Assembly: GCA_025024175.1 (NCBI GenBank)
Contig: QCXZ01000138.1
Span: 45,975,092-46,039,091 of the forward strand
Direction: 5' to 3'
Source of the DNA: Rhyzopertha dominica
Lineage: Eukaryota > Arthropoda > Insecta > Coleoptera > Bostrichidae
Length of the DNA: 64,000 nt
Shown here: one piece after another, positions 21,351 through 34,342 of the stretch
Numbering within the stretch: position 1 is the stretch's first letter
Layout: every line of letters starts with the position of its first letter
Position numbers and translations under genes: made by a program
The notes under the pieces: model-generated
Databases searched by the model: none
Told to the model about the DNA's origin: nothing
What the model saw: the letters and a program-made list of their open reading frames with translations, nothing else

Positions 21351-24282
21351 CATTGTATGCCGCTAATTAAGTTCTAAATCATCATATCCATCGTCAAGAA
21401 AAGGCATGTTATCTGATGATTGTCTTTTTTGATCTCTAGATATTAATTTGATATCCCAACCAAAAACACAAATACAGCGGTTCCAATATATAATTGAATT
21501 TCGCTTTGTATTGATGAATTTTCTTCTGTTTCAAAGTTCTGTGAATGTGGGACATACTGATGCGTAGTTGGAGATATTTCTTCGTTATAAGGTTTTTTTT
21601 ATCAACACCAAAACGGTAGCAGCGTCTTCGTCATAGTACGGTTTGTTATGCTCCTTTAAATTTGTCATGAATCAACTTATTAACTTGTTTTATCAGATTA
21701 TTGGGCCCCGGAAGCTTCTCATCGAATTTTTCAATAACAGAACGATAACTTTACTCACCCATAATAAAACATGAATCAAATAAATTATCTGCTCCAAAGT
21801 CAAGATTTTGTTTACGTTTACGGCAGTAAACTGCATAGAATTGTCTAGCCTGCCTGCATGATAAAAATTTTAATGTTAAGATAAATCATTACTAGTCCAA
21901 AATCTGGATAAAAATTAAATTCGCACTGAGCCAGAATAATGAAGTTTTAATTGCTGGTTTCAGTTTTTTCTTTACAGTTTGGTACAAAATCAAAGATAAA
22001 AATTTTTTCCTCTTGTAAACTTGATCAATTCCAAAACAGTGCATAACATAAACGGAGGTTACACTTGTAGTGACCCATTAATAGGGGGCTGTGCAAAAGC
22101 CTAGNGCGTTAAAATTGATAAATAAAAATCAATCGCATAGCAAACAAAAACGAAGCCACAAATCATAAATTTAGATAAAAAATCTAAAACAATTAATAAT
22201 TAAATAACCAAGAACACCTCTATTTCTTAAAGAATAATAGTCAGCAATTACTATACTCATATGAGCCACCAAAGGATAAACAATGAATGACCTAATATTT
22301 CTGTGACACAAACAAATAAAAAAGACTATTTAACACCCAAAAATAGAAATACGTCAAATTTACGCAAAACAGGAGCGTATTACTTATGTGACAAGAATGA
22401 TGAACTATGATGGATCCTAGAAAGGTCTTTATTACTGGCGTAAATATGAGAAGTGAGCAACATTAACCTGAGCAAAAACAAAGTACGTCTACCCATAATA
22501 TTTATTAACAAACAAATTATGAAAATAAAGTTAGCGGTTTTGAGGCATTAAAATACGTAATTAACGTTCAAGAAAATAAACATTATTAAGAAATTAGTTG
22601 CATTTTTTTAACACCTCTCGCTTATTCGCCTATATCATGATTAATGGCACCATCTAAAGGCGACTAAGAGTACGATTCTCATGTCCAATGATTTCAAAGT
22701 CGTCGGAATACAAAATTGCAGGGCTGAAATATTAGTGATAGACTCTATCTAATATCTAGTCATTAATACATATCAAAAAAGCTTGCAACACTTCGAAAAT
22801 CTAGCTTAACACAACTTCACTATATGCCTATTACAGTTATTGAGACTCCCATATTTGATAAGAGTACCAAAAAACACTAACTGAAGAAAGTATGACAAAA
22901 ATAAATAGAAAATAGAAAATTAAGACAAACAACAATCACACATTAATACAAAAAAGGTAATATGCCAAACCTGCGACTTTGAATAGCTCGTCACAACAAA
23001 CAAAAACCGTAACAGATGATCGACAAATGGACACGAACAAAATTACTTTACAATAAAACATACGTAAATGAAAGGTTACAGTTACAGTAATGAGCAAGTC
23101 ATCATGACGACAGTTATCAACTAGTGTGTTTACTGTTTTGTCACTTTCCTGACGGCCCTAAAATCACCCCCTCCACATAGATTGTGCTTGGCTTCCCACC
23201 AAAAACCTTCACATATGGCAAAAAAACACTGACATCTAATTTTCCACTTCCACAAACCCGAATTCTCCCAAATACCAGAATAATCACTTTGGCTTAACTA
23301 TACACGTATATAGTTTTTGAGCTCCAGGTTGCGTTATTCCAATTCCAATATTTATAAAAAAAAGTAATAAAATAAATCTATCAACGAGTCTTCGAAACCA
23401 CTACAATCCAGCGAGCACCCCAGGTATATGACCTGACAGCAGCTTGGGGGTTTTATGTTGGCAGACAATGAAATATGAATGCATTTGTGAAAACTCACTA
23501 AATGCGGAATACCTCACACTTCATGTTCGTGTTTTCATTTTTTTTCACAAAAACCCAGAAAATATCCTTGAGTTGGTTACATCAAATCCCAAACATTTCC
23601 GAAAATAAAATATCACCAATAGAAAGGCACCCTTTACACAAGCAAACCACTCGTTACATAACACGGTTGTAACATAATCACCAGTTCGAAGAATTTTCTA
23701 CGAAGAAACCTCGATCTTTTGTTCCTGACGTTCTTACGCCAGGCCTAACGACCGCACCATTATTTTAAGGATGCGCAAGACGTCGTGGAGAAGGATTACA
23801 CAATCGAGATGCATAATGCAACAATAATGCAACCAACGACTGGGAGCCTTGTGTTTCAAACTGCAGCACAGGTGACAAGCCCGTTGCGCAAGCTGAAATA
23901 CAAGGAGAATGTGCACACCTGGTCGGCTATATCTACTCGGCAATAGATAAAAGGCTTAACGTGTTCATAAAGGGAAACCTCGCGAGGCATGCGAACAGAC
24001 AGGAAAAAAGGATTGCGTCAATTCAAATTGCAGATCGATGAAACGACAGTACTAGAAAAATTGGCTATTTAGTAATTACTGTACGCTGCTTTGTAAAGAT
24101 TTACAAAATACCTATAAAGATTATAAAAAACTACTTATTAGGTNTAAANACAGAACTAAAGATGACACAATTAATATTTTATTTTTTTTAATACTGTGAT
24201 TGCCAATCGATGACAAATATAATATTGTCAGATAATATGTTATCGGAAAGATCTCGAAAATAGAAACAACGTGTTAAATTTC
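21351..24282. other. 2.9 kb AT-rich stretch, nothing recognised
   Basis: No coding motif, RNA gene or repeat partner was noticed. Three ambiguous bases occur (22105, 24144, 24149). A minus-strand open frame at 23734-23943 has no recognisable product. Confidence 0.4.
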
Positions 24283-24503
24283 TATAGCTTCTTTTATTAG
24301 ACGTTTGTAATAAAAATTTTCTCTACGTAAAATTTTTGTTTTATCAAAGTCATGTGTTTAGTCAAATATGAATGTTGAGCTACGAAAGATTTATCTGTCT
24401 GTTACAGCCTAGTAGCATATGTTCTTTCAAACGCGTACCTACTTTTCTTTTAGTTTGACTTATGTAACATTAGCCGCAAGAACAAGTAACTTTGTAAATA
24501 ATG
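24283..24503 (-). mobile_element. Penelope-like element fragment D (GIY-YIG part)
   Basis: A 220-bp minus-strand piece that closely follows copy A from the nuclease core (CYISQTKRKVGTRLKEH) to the FDKTK-like region near the C-terminus. Small deletions and a Gly to Ser change in the CYIG motif mark it as dead. It has neither the RT nor the 3' tail. Confidence 0.8.
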
Positions 24504-25539
24504 CTAAATAATCAGAACAGCGTGGTCCCACTTTGATGGGATTTGAGGATTTCAGGTTTCAAATTTTCGCAGTCATGAGCCAATTTTACTTCCACATCCA
24601 ACGGATGGGAAGTATTGTATTGCGAAAAAAATTTTCAAAATTTTTTATTTGCTCATTCGCTTTAAAATGGTCGAAAACGCAAAAAAAAAACCAAAATTTG
24701 ACCAAAAACAAATTTCTTGTCTGTGTGTCTGTGGTTTTGTTTGTATACACGATAACTTTCGAAAAACTTAATATATGAACTTGAAATTTGGCAAGCGTAT
24801 AAGTCTCAACTACCCAAAGCGACCTATTGTTTTGGGGTAAGTAGAATATCGGGAAGGGGGCAAAATTGTGAGGTAAATACCCTTTTTGCAAATTTTTATT
24901 TTTTTATATTTTTTTCGTATGTGATTGGGTGTGGAAGTATTGATTCAATTTGCAGCGGTTTTTGAGGCAAACTGAGCGGCGAAGACAGATTGTACTACTA
25001 TTATTTGTTTTACGCTATCTTCGATTTGCCAATTTCAGTAAACATCTGTATTTCGATTACTATTTATAATTTCGAAAAAAATTTTGCAGTACGATATTAA
25101 ATTTTTCGTATAACTATATGCGACACCAACTTATACAAGGGCGCAAAAGTATGGATGTGAGCTTATAGAAATTCTCATGATGGTAGCTAAAAAGTATGGA
25201 TACTATTCATCAAAACTTATTGAAATTTGGTATATGCTTAAAAGTATTTAAATATCATCCTCTCAGACGTTTATCAAACTTCTGAGGGTACAATGGTAAC
25301 TTAATAGCAAGAAGAGTTATGAAATGTAACACAAGCATACCTTATTTTAATCTAAATTTAAAAAAAATATCAAACCAATAAAATTATGAAAAATGTAAAA
25401 TTTTGTAACCCTAAAAATTGTTGTATTTATCTTTCGTTATCTCTTTGCTGCCTGAGCCAAAAATTAAGTAAAAGCTGGCAATAATTGTTAAAATAATACT
25501 TTAAACTGAATAATAAAAAAAGTTTAAACGCAAAATTCA
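24504..25539. other. repeat-like non-coding stretch
   Basis: No gene. The sequence around 24690-24850, with CACGATAACTTTCGAAAA followed by a TGAAATTTGG phrase, has the feel of a dispersed insect repeat. The arms of the foldback element at 44144-44941 use a similar TGAAATTTGG phrase. Near 25145 and 25192 the sequence AAGTATGGAT occurs twice, resembling transposon ends. Confidence 0.3.
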
Positions 25540-25815
25540 TAATTTTTATGCTACGAGCGATGTTCAAAATGATTTCCATTGATATGTTGACAATAATGAA
25601 TACGCTTAGCAAAAGTTTGCAGAGAATCAATCAAAAGTATTTGGAGAAATATTAGCAACTACGTTTCTTATTCGTTCTTGTAGGTTCAAGTGGGGTCAAA
25701 TCAAGACACCTAGCTGGACATTCAAATGCTTTATTCAAATATTCGAGCGCTTGAAGACCAATTTGTGGAGCTGTTGCGTATTGTTGAAACCATATGGTTT
25801 CATCAAGTTAAACTT
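25540..25815 (-). pseudogene. mariner-superfamily transposase C-terminal fragment
   Basis: On the minus strand 25690-25805 reads WFQQYATAPQIGLQALEYLN and, after a deletion, CPARCLDLTPLEP. Further on (about 25560-25610) it reads RIHYCQHINGNHFEH. These correspond to the FQQDGAxPHxG...WPARSPDLTPLDFF...xYCxxxNGxHFEHL blocks of insect mariner-superfamily transposases. The second Asp has become Tyr, and the spacer between blocks is deleted. The element ends were not resolved. Confidence 0.65.
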
Positions 25816-28035
25816 GTATTTCAAAATAAATGATGGTAGAATATTGAAAAAGATCCCAAATGATTTTAAACGCTCCTGTTTTCCAAATTTCAACGTTCTC
25901 TGCTAAGCCGTTCTGAAAATATTGAGCGGTATCCATATTCTGTATATATTTGTTAATAGAAAGTGTATATATTTTTATGCTAAAATGGGTAGATATACTT
26001 TTTTCCCATTCCAAAGATATATAATAATATGTCGATATTGTGTTGAACAACTTAGAAATTATTCTGGAAAAACTGATTTACAGACATAATATGATGCATT
26101 TTCAGTGTTGCAGCTATCAGTTGGCTATGATTAATAAACAAAACAATAGAATGACATCCTGTCTTATGTAAAAAATAATTTATGTGTGAATTAGATTTTC
26201 AGTAACTACTCGGCGAAAGCACTGATTAAGATAAGCAAGAAAATCATTTGCCCACACTGTTTTACCACCAATGTTGCAAACTTACGCTTACTGATGCCTG
26301 GAACGTCTTTTGTTTTTGTTCCTCAAGTTCTGGAGCTTTCGTAAACAGATTTGTTAATAAGAGAATTTCCAATCGTCATATCATATAAACGCGCAGTTGT
26401 TTCATGTCAAAAAAATCTCCAGAAAAGTTATTTTTGTCTAGTTCGTGTATGGGTTCGTACACGAAAGCCTAGCGGTGAGGCTACGATAGTAACTTATTAA
26501 GTGTAATTAACTTTAACTCGTAGAATTAATTGCTTTAGAGAGAGGCATTAGGTACACAATGGACGATTTCACACCTTCCTCACGAACTCTTTTATGGAGT
26601 ATTGTGTTTACCTAGCCATTACATGGGGAGATGTAGACGCTATACGTGAATAGCACTTGGCGAATTCAAATCTTGAAATTACCAACAGCACTTTCATCCA
26701 CGAGAGGACTAACAATTTCTTTACATTCAAACATATGGTTGGATATTCAGCGTCGACAGTTCAATTATCATCTTGTGTCTGCTTTTAGAGCGTTTTCCAC
26801 ATTCTTTCACAATTCAAAGTGCGCAATTGCATGAGTTAGTCAACATCCAACGCAGATTTCTATACCGGACACGGCAATTTACCAGATTACGCAACGTCAA
26901 ACAAATCCATTAAACAATTGAGCATCTGCCGCAGTGACTTGTCACTCGATTCGTGGCATCTGCCGAGATCAAAATAGCCGTATTAAAACGCTATAAAAGA
27001 GCTGTTAAACACATGGCACTACAACTTGACCTGAAAATGACGATGCCGTACGGCCTGCCCGTATTTTTAACACATAAAGTATATGGTAATAAAACTCCGG
27101 GCGATTCTGTTAACCTCTTTTAGGATGGGAGCTGTTTATGGGCCTTTGTCGTGGATATGATTGGCCTAATAACTGGCTTATCTGTTATTATGCAGCCTAT
27201 CATTTTAATGTTTTTATTGCATATTAATAGAGATGGCTGGACCGTTCTCCCTATCAATTGAAAAATCATGGCGCTATTAGTTCATGTGACATCATGGAAT
27301 TGTCTGGAGTTATGACAACATTTCTGGAATACTAGTTTAGGAACTAAAAGTGGAGCAATCGTGAAGACATTCCTGCATAATTTTTATGGAAAAGCAGCGA
27401 ACCGTGGGTAATAGAATTCAATCGATTAGGTAATAACTTTTCCTGGACTGTGAAACGTTATTTTGAAGCGTTAAGAGGCCGATCTAAATGTATTATTATT
27501 AATCGGGTTTTACAAAAGGACAACTCAACCCTTCGATATCAATTTGAAACATTATATCAAAATTTTATTTGTTAATATCTATCAGCACACATGAATGTTA
27601 TTTACACGAACCTTAAATTAGTCTTGAATACAGTGGAATACAACTAGCAAGTACACGGGAATTAGGTTGTGGTTGTATAACTTCTACTAAACTGCAAGGA
27701 TTATCTCATATAACTACCTGAAGTCAAAATTCCTGGTTATTATGTGAAAAGTTTGCATTTACCGAATAACTTTGATAATTGTTTAAATATTTTTTTGAAA
27801 ATCTGGGATTCGTAAATAAATACCTACACAAACCTTCCAATTACCCTCATAAAGATTAGGAAGTGGTATATAAATAGACCAAACATTTATGTACGATGTA
27901 CATGCAAATTACTGTAATTTTATAGAGGATTTCAGTTTTATTTTAACCCTTGAGTGACAACGACGAGTTTGTGTTTAGTAGTTCTTGAAAGAGTTTTTTT
28001 GGGTTCGAACTTGTTAAAATAAAAGGTCTTGACTT
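25816..28035. other. 2.2 kb AT-rich stretch, nothing recognised
   Basis: No motif-bearing frame. A small perfect hairpin (TTCGTGTA ... TACACGAA) lies near 26441-26465. No repeat partner was seen. Confidence 0.4.
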
Positions 28036-28333
28036 GGCAATGAAGTTTATGAAAATTTGTGGCCTATACATCCTATGGAATGTAAAACAGTGCTAAAGCA
28101 CTCGGTGTTCCCGAAAAAGCGTCCGAATACAAGAAATGGATTGCGAAAAGCTAAAAACTGTTGACTCATCAATCTCTAACAAAGTTCAAATTGGACAACA
28201 AATCTATGAGCTGTACAAAGCCAATTTGCCAATGACAATCAACTCTAAAATTTCATCTGGAAGTAAGACTGCTTAGGATGGCAATATATCGAGCTTGAAG
28301 AATCTGGTAAAATCTCTAGGTTTCAAATATTAA
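28036..28333 (+). pseudogene. decayed coding sequence, family not recognised
   Basis: Two plus-strand frames give protein-like text. Near 28045-28115 it reads NEVYENLWPIHPMECKTVL, and near 28168-28330, with a single stop, SISNKVQIGQQIYELYKANL then DGNISSLKNLVKSLGFKY. The codon-like regularity and single interruptions suggest an old gene or transposon accessory frame. I do not recognise the family with confidence. It starts and ends abruptly in AT-rich DNA. Confidence 0.4.
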
Positions 28334-30104
28334 AAACATTGCACCCCAAGATATCTTTGTAAAAAGGTAATGTCGTCGTGAAAAAAATATTAGGGATGTT
28401 TAAAGAGCTAAAACCAAATAGTATATAAATAACGGTACAAATTTCACCAATTGCCACATGGTTGTTTTTTGAATTCCAGATACATTGAATATCTCTGCTA
28501 GGGCGCTTTCTTCTTCTCATCTATTTTTTCATCGAAGGTACAACTATACCTTTAGCTCAGAAACTACTGCAACGTTCTTCTCGAGGTATGACCCGAACAG
28601 TTTGCAGACAAAACGCAATAAAACATTTCTACTTTGTCACCGGTTAATGTTTCAGAGGAACGGGCCCATGTGCTATTGTTTGTTAATTGCGTAAATTTAT
28701 GGCAAACAGTGCGTAACGGGCAGGGACTTCCGGTAATGTCCCTTGTCTTTTTTGTGTTTTTCGGTGAGTGGGATGGACCAGATTCATGCGCCATTATTTT
28801 CTGTAAGAGCGAAATTGTCCGCTCGATTATAATAGCTTTGATTATTTATTTATTTTCCATATTCAAAGGTGCTCGAATATTATTATAATCGAAAACTGAA
28901 TTAGAAATTTGGAGATATAATATATTTCCCCTCTGAAATTGGTACTGACAATAATTTTTTGGTTGTACAATTTGAGATTACCAATGCATGCAAAGAATAC
29001 GGATAAATAGTTTTACTGCTTTCCTTTCATTACCGATGCTAGCAAAGTTACCACGGTGATTTTTTATAAAAAAAAACATATCGCTCTAATAATTAGATGA
29101 GATCACTGCCATCATATCATCATTTCAAGAATCGTGTAAACATTAACATATTTGTTCCTTCAATTAGTATATTCATTATACATAATGAGATGTTAAGAAA
29201 ATTACTGTCATTGTTAAAACTTCGTGGAAAAGTAATTAGGCTCCTTAAAATACTTTCACCCTAACAATGTCGAGTGAAGCAATTTTTAAATGGGTTGTGG
29301 TAACTGCTGCCTAGAAATGTACTTATAGTTTCATTTTTGACAACTAAATGCTGTTATCTTAAAGTTTCATTCCTCATTCCAATAAATTCTATGCCCCAAA
29401 ACACCGTTTACATTTCTAAAATCCTCTAGTCCTCAATCTAGCAACAAAACTGGCTTTTGCCTTTCCATCGTAGCCAATTACTTTGCTGCTTCCTGCATAA
29501 TCGATCGTCATCTGTTAATTTCACGGAGGAGATTCTAACTGGCGCGATACAAATCGCGTATCATCACGCATAAAATCGCCGTACGCCGGAATTATGGAGT
29601 TTGTCCTTATTTGTAGCTGCATATGTTTTACGGGGACAGCGTCATCAGTTATACGACCAGTGGAAATTGCGCGGTTTGTCGCAACTTTACAGGATGGGCT
29701 TTATGATGGATTTGGACGTTGAAAGAGGGGTGTGGTGGTAACTGTGATGTGTGCTGCTTCATGTACTTCCTTAAAAAAAGAAGGAACTGATGAATCTTCG
29801 TTTCAAGGTTGGAAACGGTGTCATCGCCACTATGCATCAAATAAAAGGATAGTCAGCATCACACAATTTTAATTAAATCCAAAAGTGGTCATTTCAAATT
29901 TGAAGTTGAGACAAATTGAAGCAAAAGGTTATGTCATAGTTCCTGCACATATCAAGCTGACGCTGAACTGGGGAGGGTGAAAATACAAGTGCTGGCAAAT
30001 TATAAAAGTCTATCATTGGGACATCACTTAGCTGTATATAGGGTGCGGATAGTTCACTCACTTTCTGTGTAAAAAAAATTCAAATCGGTGTAGTTTGATG
30101 CAAT
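28334..30104. other. AT-rich stretch, nothing recognised
   Basis: Open frames at 28485-28890 and 29649-29840 have no recognisable motif. The 28560-28760 block is less AT-rich but unreadable as protein. Confidence 0.35.
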
Positions 30105-30720
30105 GGAACGCGACACTGTAGCGGATCAATGTCGTGTGTGGATAGTTCAAAAGTAACTTGATGGAGTAAGCGTTCCACAACGTTGGACTAGTGTTAAAGA
30201 TGACCACTACTTGGAGACCTCATACTGCTACCGACAACACTTTTGATGTTATTGTGGCTATAATAATGGACAAACAAGCAATAGACAAATATCCAAAAAC
30301 ACATGTATTTGTCTTCTTTGTAGAAAATTTAAATGCATGATTGCAAAAGTGTAGGCGAGATATGAAAGACAGCGGCGTAATTCCCTTGCACGATAACGCT
30401 TGATCGCATAAAGCAGCGTCAGTCAAAGGAGTTTGCGAGAAGAACTGCAGCGAAATTCTCCCACATCCCCCATGCACCGTGCAGGCCTGACATGAGTCCT
30501 CGAGATTTCGTTCTGTTCCTCGAGTGGAAATAAGAATTTCGTGAAGTTCAATTTATTGATTTGGAGGACAAAAGCCCTACAACAGCAAATGTTTCCAACT
30601 TCTAAAACATCTTGACAAAATGGGCGTATTTAAGGAAATTACATTACTGCCGAAGCGATGGCAACGTGTTTTATATATGCAAGGTTATTATATTGAACTT
30701 TATTACTTACTCTGTTGCAA
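30105..30720 (+). pseudogene. mariner transposase, internally deleted
   Basis: Plus-strand remains. Near 30195-30290 TTWRPHTATDNTFDV then IIMDKQAID resembles the GRPSTxTxxDNVxxV...VMxDRR linker of mariner. Near 30385-30440 HDNA, then a stop, then SHKAASVKGV matches the second-Asp block HDNARPHxA, followed by a KNCSEILPHPP piece. A frame change leads to PDMSPRDF (third Asp, near 30490). The C-terminus reads RWQRVLYMQGYYIEL (30650-30700). The first-Asp block is missing through an internal deletion. Confidence 0.65.
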
Positions 30721-31019
30721 TTTTTAAAATATACGTTTCATTTGCAAGCTGTGTCTTTTTGTGCAGGAAATATGACATGCCCCTCGTATATATGATACTA
30801 ACATATTAATTTAGAGCACAAATCTATTATTCTTTATAAAACTTAGGCAACTTAAAAAGAAATCTACCTAGTCATGAAACAATAGACGAGAAATTTTTAA
30901 GTTCACAGAGTAAATTACACTCAAATCATATTTTTAACAGTTCAGCGAAGAAGTTTGTGTTGCAAAATGCGTGAAACTAAATTGAAGTGCCGTATTGTGT
31001 AAAAATTTTTAACAAAAGA

Positions 31020-31330
31020 ATGGTCCGAATAGGCACCGCCAAATTTTTGTGTAGACAGTTTTGGCAGGGAAGAAACTTGATACAGGATGATACAAAATCA
31101 ATTCAACAAATTGAAAAATTGGTGCTTATATGTATATTAAAGATTTCTGTTATTGCCAAGGAAACGACAATTGCATGGAAAATTTTGAAAGGAAAATAGC
31201 AGGAAAAGAAATTTTCAGGGAAAAAAGTGATGGCAATAATCTTTTGGGGTACTGAAAGCATACTGCTGATAGAATATGTGCCAAGAGAGTACTCAATCGA
31301 GAAGATGCAATTCGGTTCATTACACTAATA
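31020..31330 (+). pseudogene. mariner transposase fragment
   Basis: At 31222-31320 the plus frame reads KKVMAIIFWGTESILLIEY then VPREYSIEKM. This is the KKVMAxxFWDxEGILLIEYLPRG block between the first and second catalytic Asp of mariner transposases. The preceding 31020-31110 stretch (FLCRQFWQGRNLIQDDTKS) could be the end of its HTH domain, with a deletion between. No ends were resolved. It is a different lineage from the fragment at 30105-30720. Confidence 0.55.
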
Positions 31331-32139
31331 TCAATATCAAAACCATGAACAACAATACCCCTTTTATCAATAAACACGCTGACTGATTATAAATGAACAG
31401 CTTTAATTGATTAATTAGTGATTCCTCGAAAAGCATGGGAAATATGCAAGCCAAGCTATTTTGAATGCAAATGAAGCTATAAACAAACAATAAGCATAAA
31501 TTAATGATAATTGTTACAGTACCAAGTTGTATAAATAAAGCTGCAATAATGGATTAATTGTTACAATTGTCTGGAAACTTATTTTTGCGCACTCACCACA
31601 AAAATAGCAAGACGTGCTATAAATAATTTTACACGTTCTCGATCATAAGAATAGAAGCGCGTAGGTCGAATTACTGCACTTGAGAATAGTGCAAAGGATT
31701 TGTATCTTAAAACGTTCCAGAACAAAACCAAAATTGGTCTACTTGACCAACAGCGAGCATCGCATCACAAATTTTTTATGGTTACGACCACTGGTAATAA
31801 AAATACGAAAACTACCAAAAAAGTGCAACATAAAAGGTAAATAGCTACCCTCACATAAAGTGTTTCAAAGAAAACTGACCCTATAAAGCCAGAACGTGTA
31901 CTATAAAAGACAGGTAAAGTAAATTGTACCCTAGGAAGCCAAAATTATGAAGTAAGGATTCTGTTATATTTACATTTGAGAAAATGGTACACAAACATGC
32001 AGTTTCCTTTAAAATATGGTCTAACACGACTTAGCATATCTGCATTTATCGCATATCCTTTGTTTGTTTCCAAGTTTATATTTTTTCTGTAACAAATCAC
32101 AAAAAAAACAGAAATCAATCGGGATACAGGTTACATTAT

Positions 32140-32922
32140 CCAACTACTTGATGATAATGTACAGGGGCTCCGTCCTGCTGCAACCATATGATCTTTGCGT
32201 ATGCAAAATCATATTTTAGAAATTCTCGATATCCCACCCCAATCAAAACATCGTCAATAAAGGATGAATTGATCACTTGGTCTCCAAGAATTCCTCCCCA
32301 TACGTTCAATGAACAATAATCATTTGTACGCATTCAATGAAGGTTTGCAGTCGCATATACAGGGGTGATTCTACTAGAAAAATTAATGCCACAATTAGTT
32401 TTGAGTTTTGACAAAAATGGCATAGGAACGTGTGACATTAATTTTCGAGTAGAATAACAGCCTTCATTTTTTTGCTCATTTCCGGACACCTTGTATAGTA
32501 ATGCATGTTGTGTCGATTGGCAGGCCCTTAAATGTTGCCTCATCACTAAATAAGATTTTTTGCATGATGCTTGGTTTCACAAAACTTTACTCCATTTTGA
32601 AAATCATACCCAAAAAGTTCTTGGTGTAGCTGAAGGTTGTAAGAATCAATCTTCTGTTTTAACATAATTGATGAATATTGGTTGGCGATAAGTCAATCAT
32701 TTCACTGTAACTCATTTCTAGATTTTCTTGTAACATTAAAAGAGCTTCCAACTCCAGGTATTCGTCTATTACTCGTATTTGTGCTAATACTTCTTTTTTT
32801 CTTGTACGTAACGATCCTGTAGCTTCAAATCTATCCTTCAATTTTTCAAATGCTGCATTTTGCGACAGTCTTGTAATTGTATATTCTTTGTGCCAATATA
32901 AAAGTGCGATCCGCTCCAACAA
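32140..32922 (-). pseudogene. Tc1/mariner-superfamily transposase, badly decayed
   Basis: Minus strand. The N-terminal HTH part (32659-32922) reads RIALLYWHKEYTITRLSQNA and FEATGSLRTRKKEVLAQI, the pattern of insect Tc1/mariner proteins (FxxTGSVxxRxK...). A broken middle follows. The core (32140-32330) gives SLNVWGGILGDQVINSSFID and IIWLQQDGAPVHYHQVV with the second catalytic Asp. The third-Asp block is absent. The stretch 32334-32658 between them is frame-broken. Confidence 0.7.
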
Positions 32923-34300
32923 GACTATATACCGTATTAATTAGCCCTTGACGAGTAAAAGTCTTTTTGCTTGACAGACCTAATACACCGACAGAAGTCC
33001 ACCCGTTTTATATTGTCCAAAACAGAAAAATTTATCGGAATCCAGGTATTTTAGGATAGCAAATTAGATTTTTACCTTCGACTACAGAAACCTTATATGG
33101 ATGGAAAGTTTGTCAAAAAGGCTTTTGGTCAATATAATAATAAATATAAGGCGCCATTTGAAAAAAATTTGTTATTTAGATCTTTAATTTGTCATGCTGA
33201 GTAAACACTTAAAAGATGCTCTAAACATTCAGGAATTAACGGAGTTAACACTTTAACTTGAACAAACAACTGCATTTCGGCATTCTATAAAAAAAGACGG
33301 AAAGTAAAAACGACCTTGTAGGAAAATGATTAGTAATTTAGCATATAATTCAAAACTAAAAGCAAACTGGATAGGTTACATTAAAAAAGCAGCTTTTCAG
33401 AACGTTGGTATACTTTGTATGCGTGAAATCCAGACATTTGCATGCCTAATCAGATCCAAATATTGGGCAGTGTTAATTGACATCTTGCTATCTGTCCGAT
33501 ACACAGATAATTCTCACAAAAAAACTGAGCACTTTTGGATCAAAAGCTTTGGATGAGTGCGACTAGCAACAGTACGTTGATGAACTTCATTAAGAACAAG
33601 TACTCGATTAGAACACTTACCTTCCAAAAAACAAACAAATCTCCACGTGTTCTACTCAGTTCGATTTGAAAAAAATCAATACAAAAACTTCAGCACAGAT
33701 GCCCGACAAAACCGTCGAATCTCCGATAAAATGCCGACTACAACAAATAAACGGAACGAATCAGACCACGTGTACCTCGGAACCCAAACAACACGACCAG
33801 CGCAACGCGACGCTGCTAAAACACTGTCCGTGTTCAACCGTTCGACGTTCAACTCGAAACCGAGTCTCCGAAACCGTCGAGCCGGTTGGTGGCAAAGCGG
33901 GGACCCACGTATTTCATGCCAACGGTGTGTTCGACCACACGTATGCCCAGGTAAGTTAGACGATGATTTGGGCATACGAAAGGCTCGCCCCGGGGCAGCA
34001 CGCAATTTGTACGAGGTACGAGATAATCTGGTTTGATGCTCGGTTGCCAAATTAGGAGCTGCAGATCTTTGGAAGAACAAGGTCCTTTTGGTGTTTGGGG
34101 TGATAAAGGAAGGGAAACGTCACCGGCTCCAGAAGATAACAATCCATAGAATGCTTAGCGTTGAGATCTCGAAAATGGTAACATACACAAACACAGTTAA
34201 ATGGAGACGAAGCCTTCGCAGATTTTGGCGGAAAACATTTAAACCCAATCTTGAAATATCTGGGTTATATGTTGGTCATTTATTAATACTGGTCAAAGGA
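32923..34300. other. stretch with a less AT-rich island of unknown nature
   Basis: No recognised gene. At 33660-34060 the base composition is clearly richer in G and C and open frames occur in several phases (33647-34036 plus, 33676-34080 minus), but no family could be named. At 33950-33958 CCCAGGTAAGT looks like a 5' splice site for the plus-strand frame, so an unknown exon or retroelement 5' part is possible. Confidence 0.35.
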
Positions 34301-34342
34301 CCTGACGTTTCACCGACGTCTGTAGTCGACATCTTCAGAGGA
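34301..34342 (-). ncRNA. orphan hammerhead-like motif
   Basis: On the minus strand a CCT arm precedes CTGAAGAT, then a stem (GTCGAC with GTCGGT, two G-U pairs) and GAAACGTCAGG. AGG pairs with CCT. The layout equals the Penelope 3' motif, and here the core is canonical CTGANGA with one extra base before stem II. Such a motif is typical of Penelope-element ends, but no Penelope coding sequence adjoins. It may mark a solo end fragment. Confidence 0.4.

Noticed and set aside
24586..24891. 101-codon Phe-rich minus-strand open frame
   Set aside because: Composition reflects A/T runs; no motif, and the plus strand looks like a dispersed non-coding repeat.
26441..26465. TTCGTGTA...TACACGAA hairpin as a tRNA-like or terminator structure
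   Set aside because: Only 8 bp, no T-loop consensus or other tRNA arms nearby; chance hairpin.
33676..34080. 134-codon minus-strand open frame rich in Arg, considered as a gene
   Set aside because: The opposite strand is open too, no domain is recognisable, and open frames in several phases are expected in a less AT-rich island.
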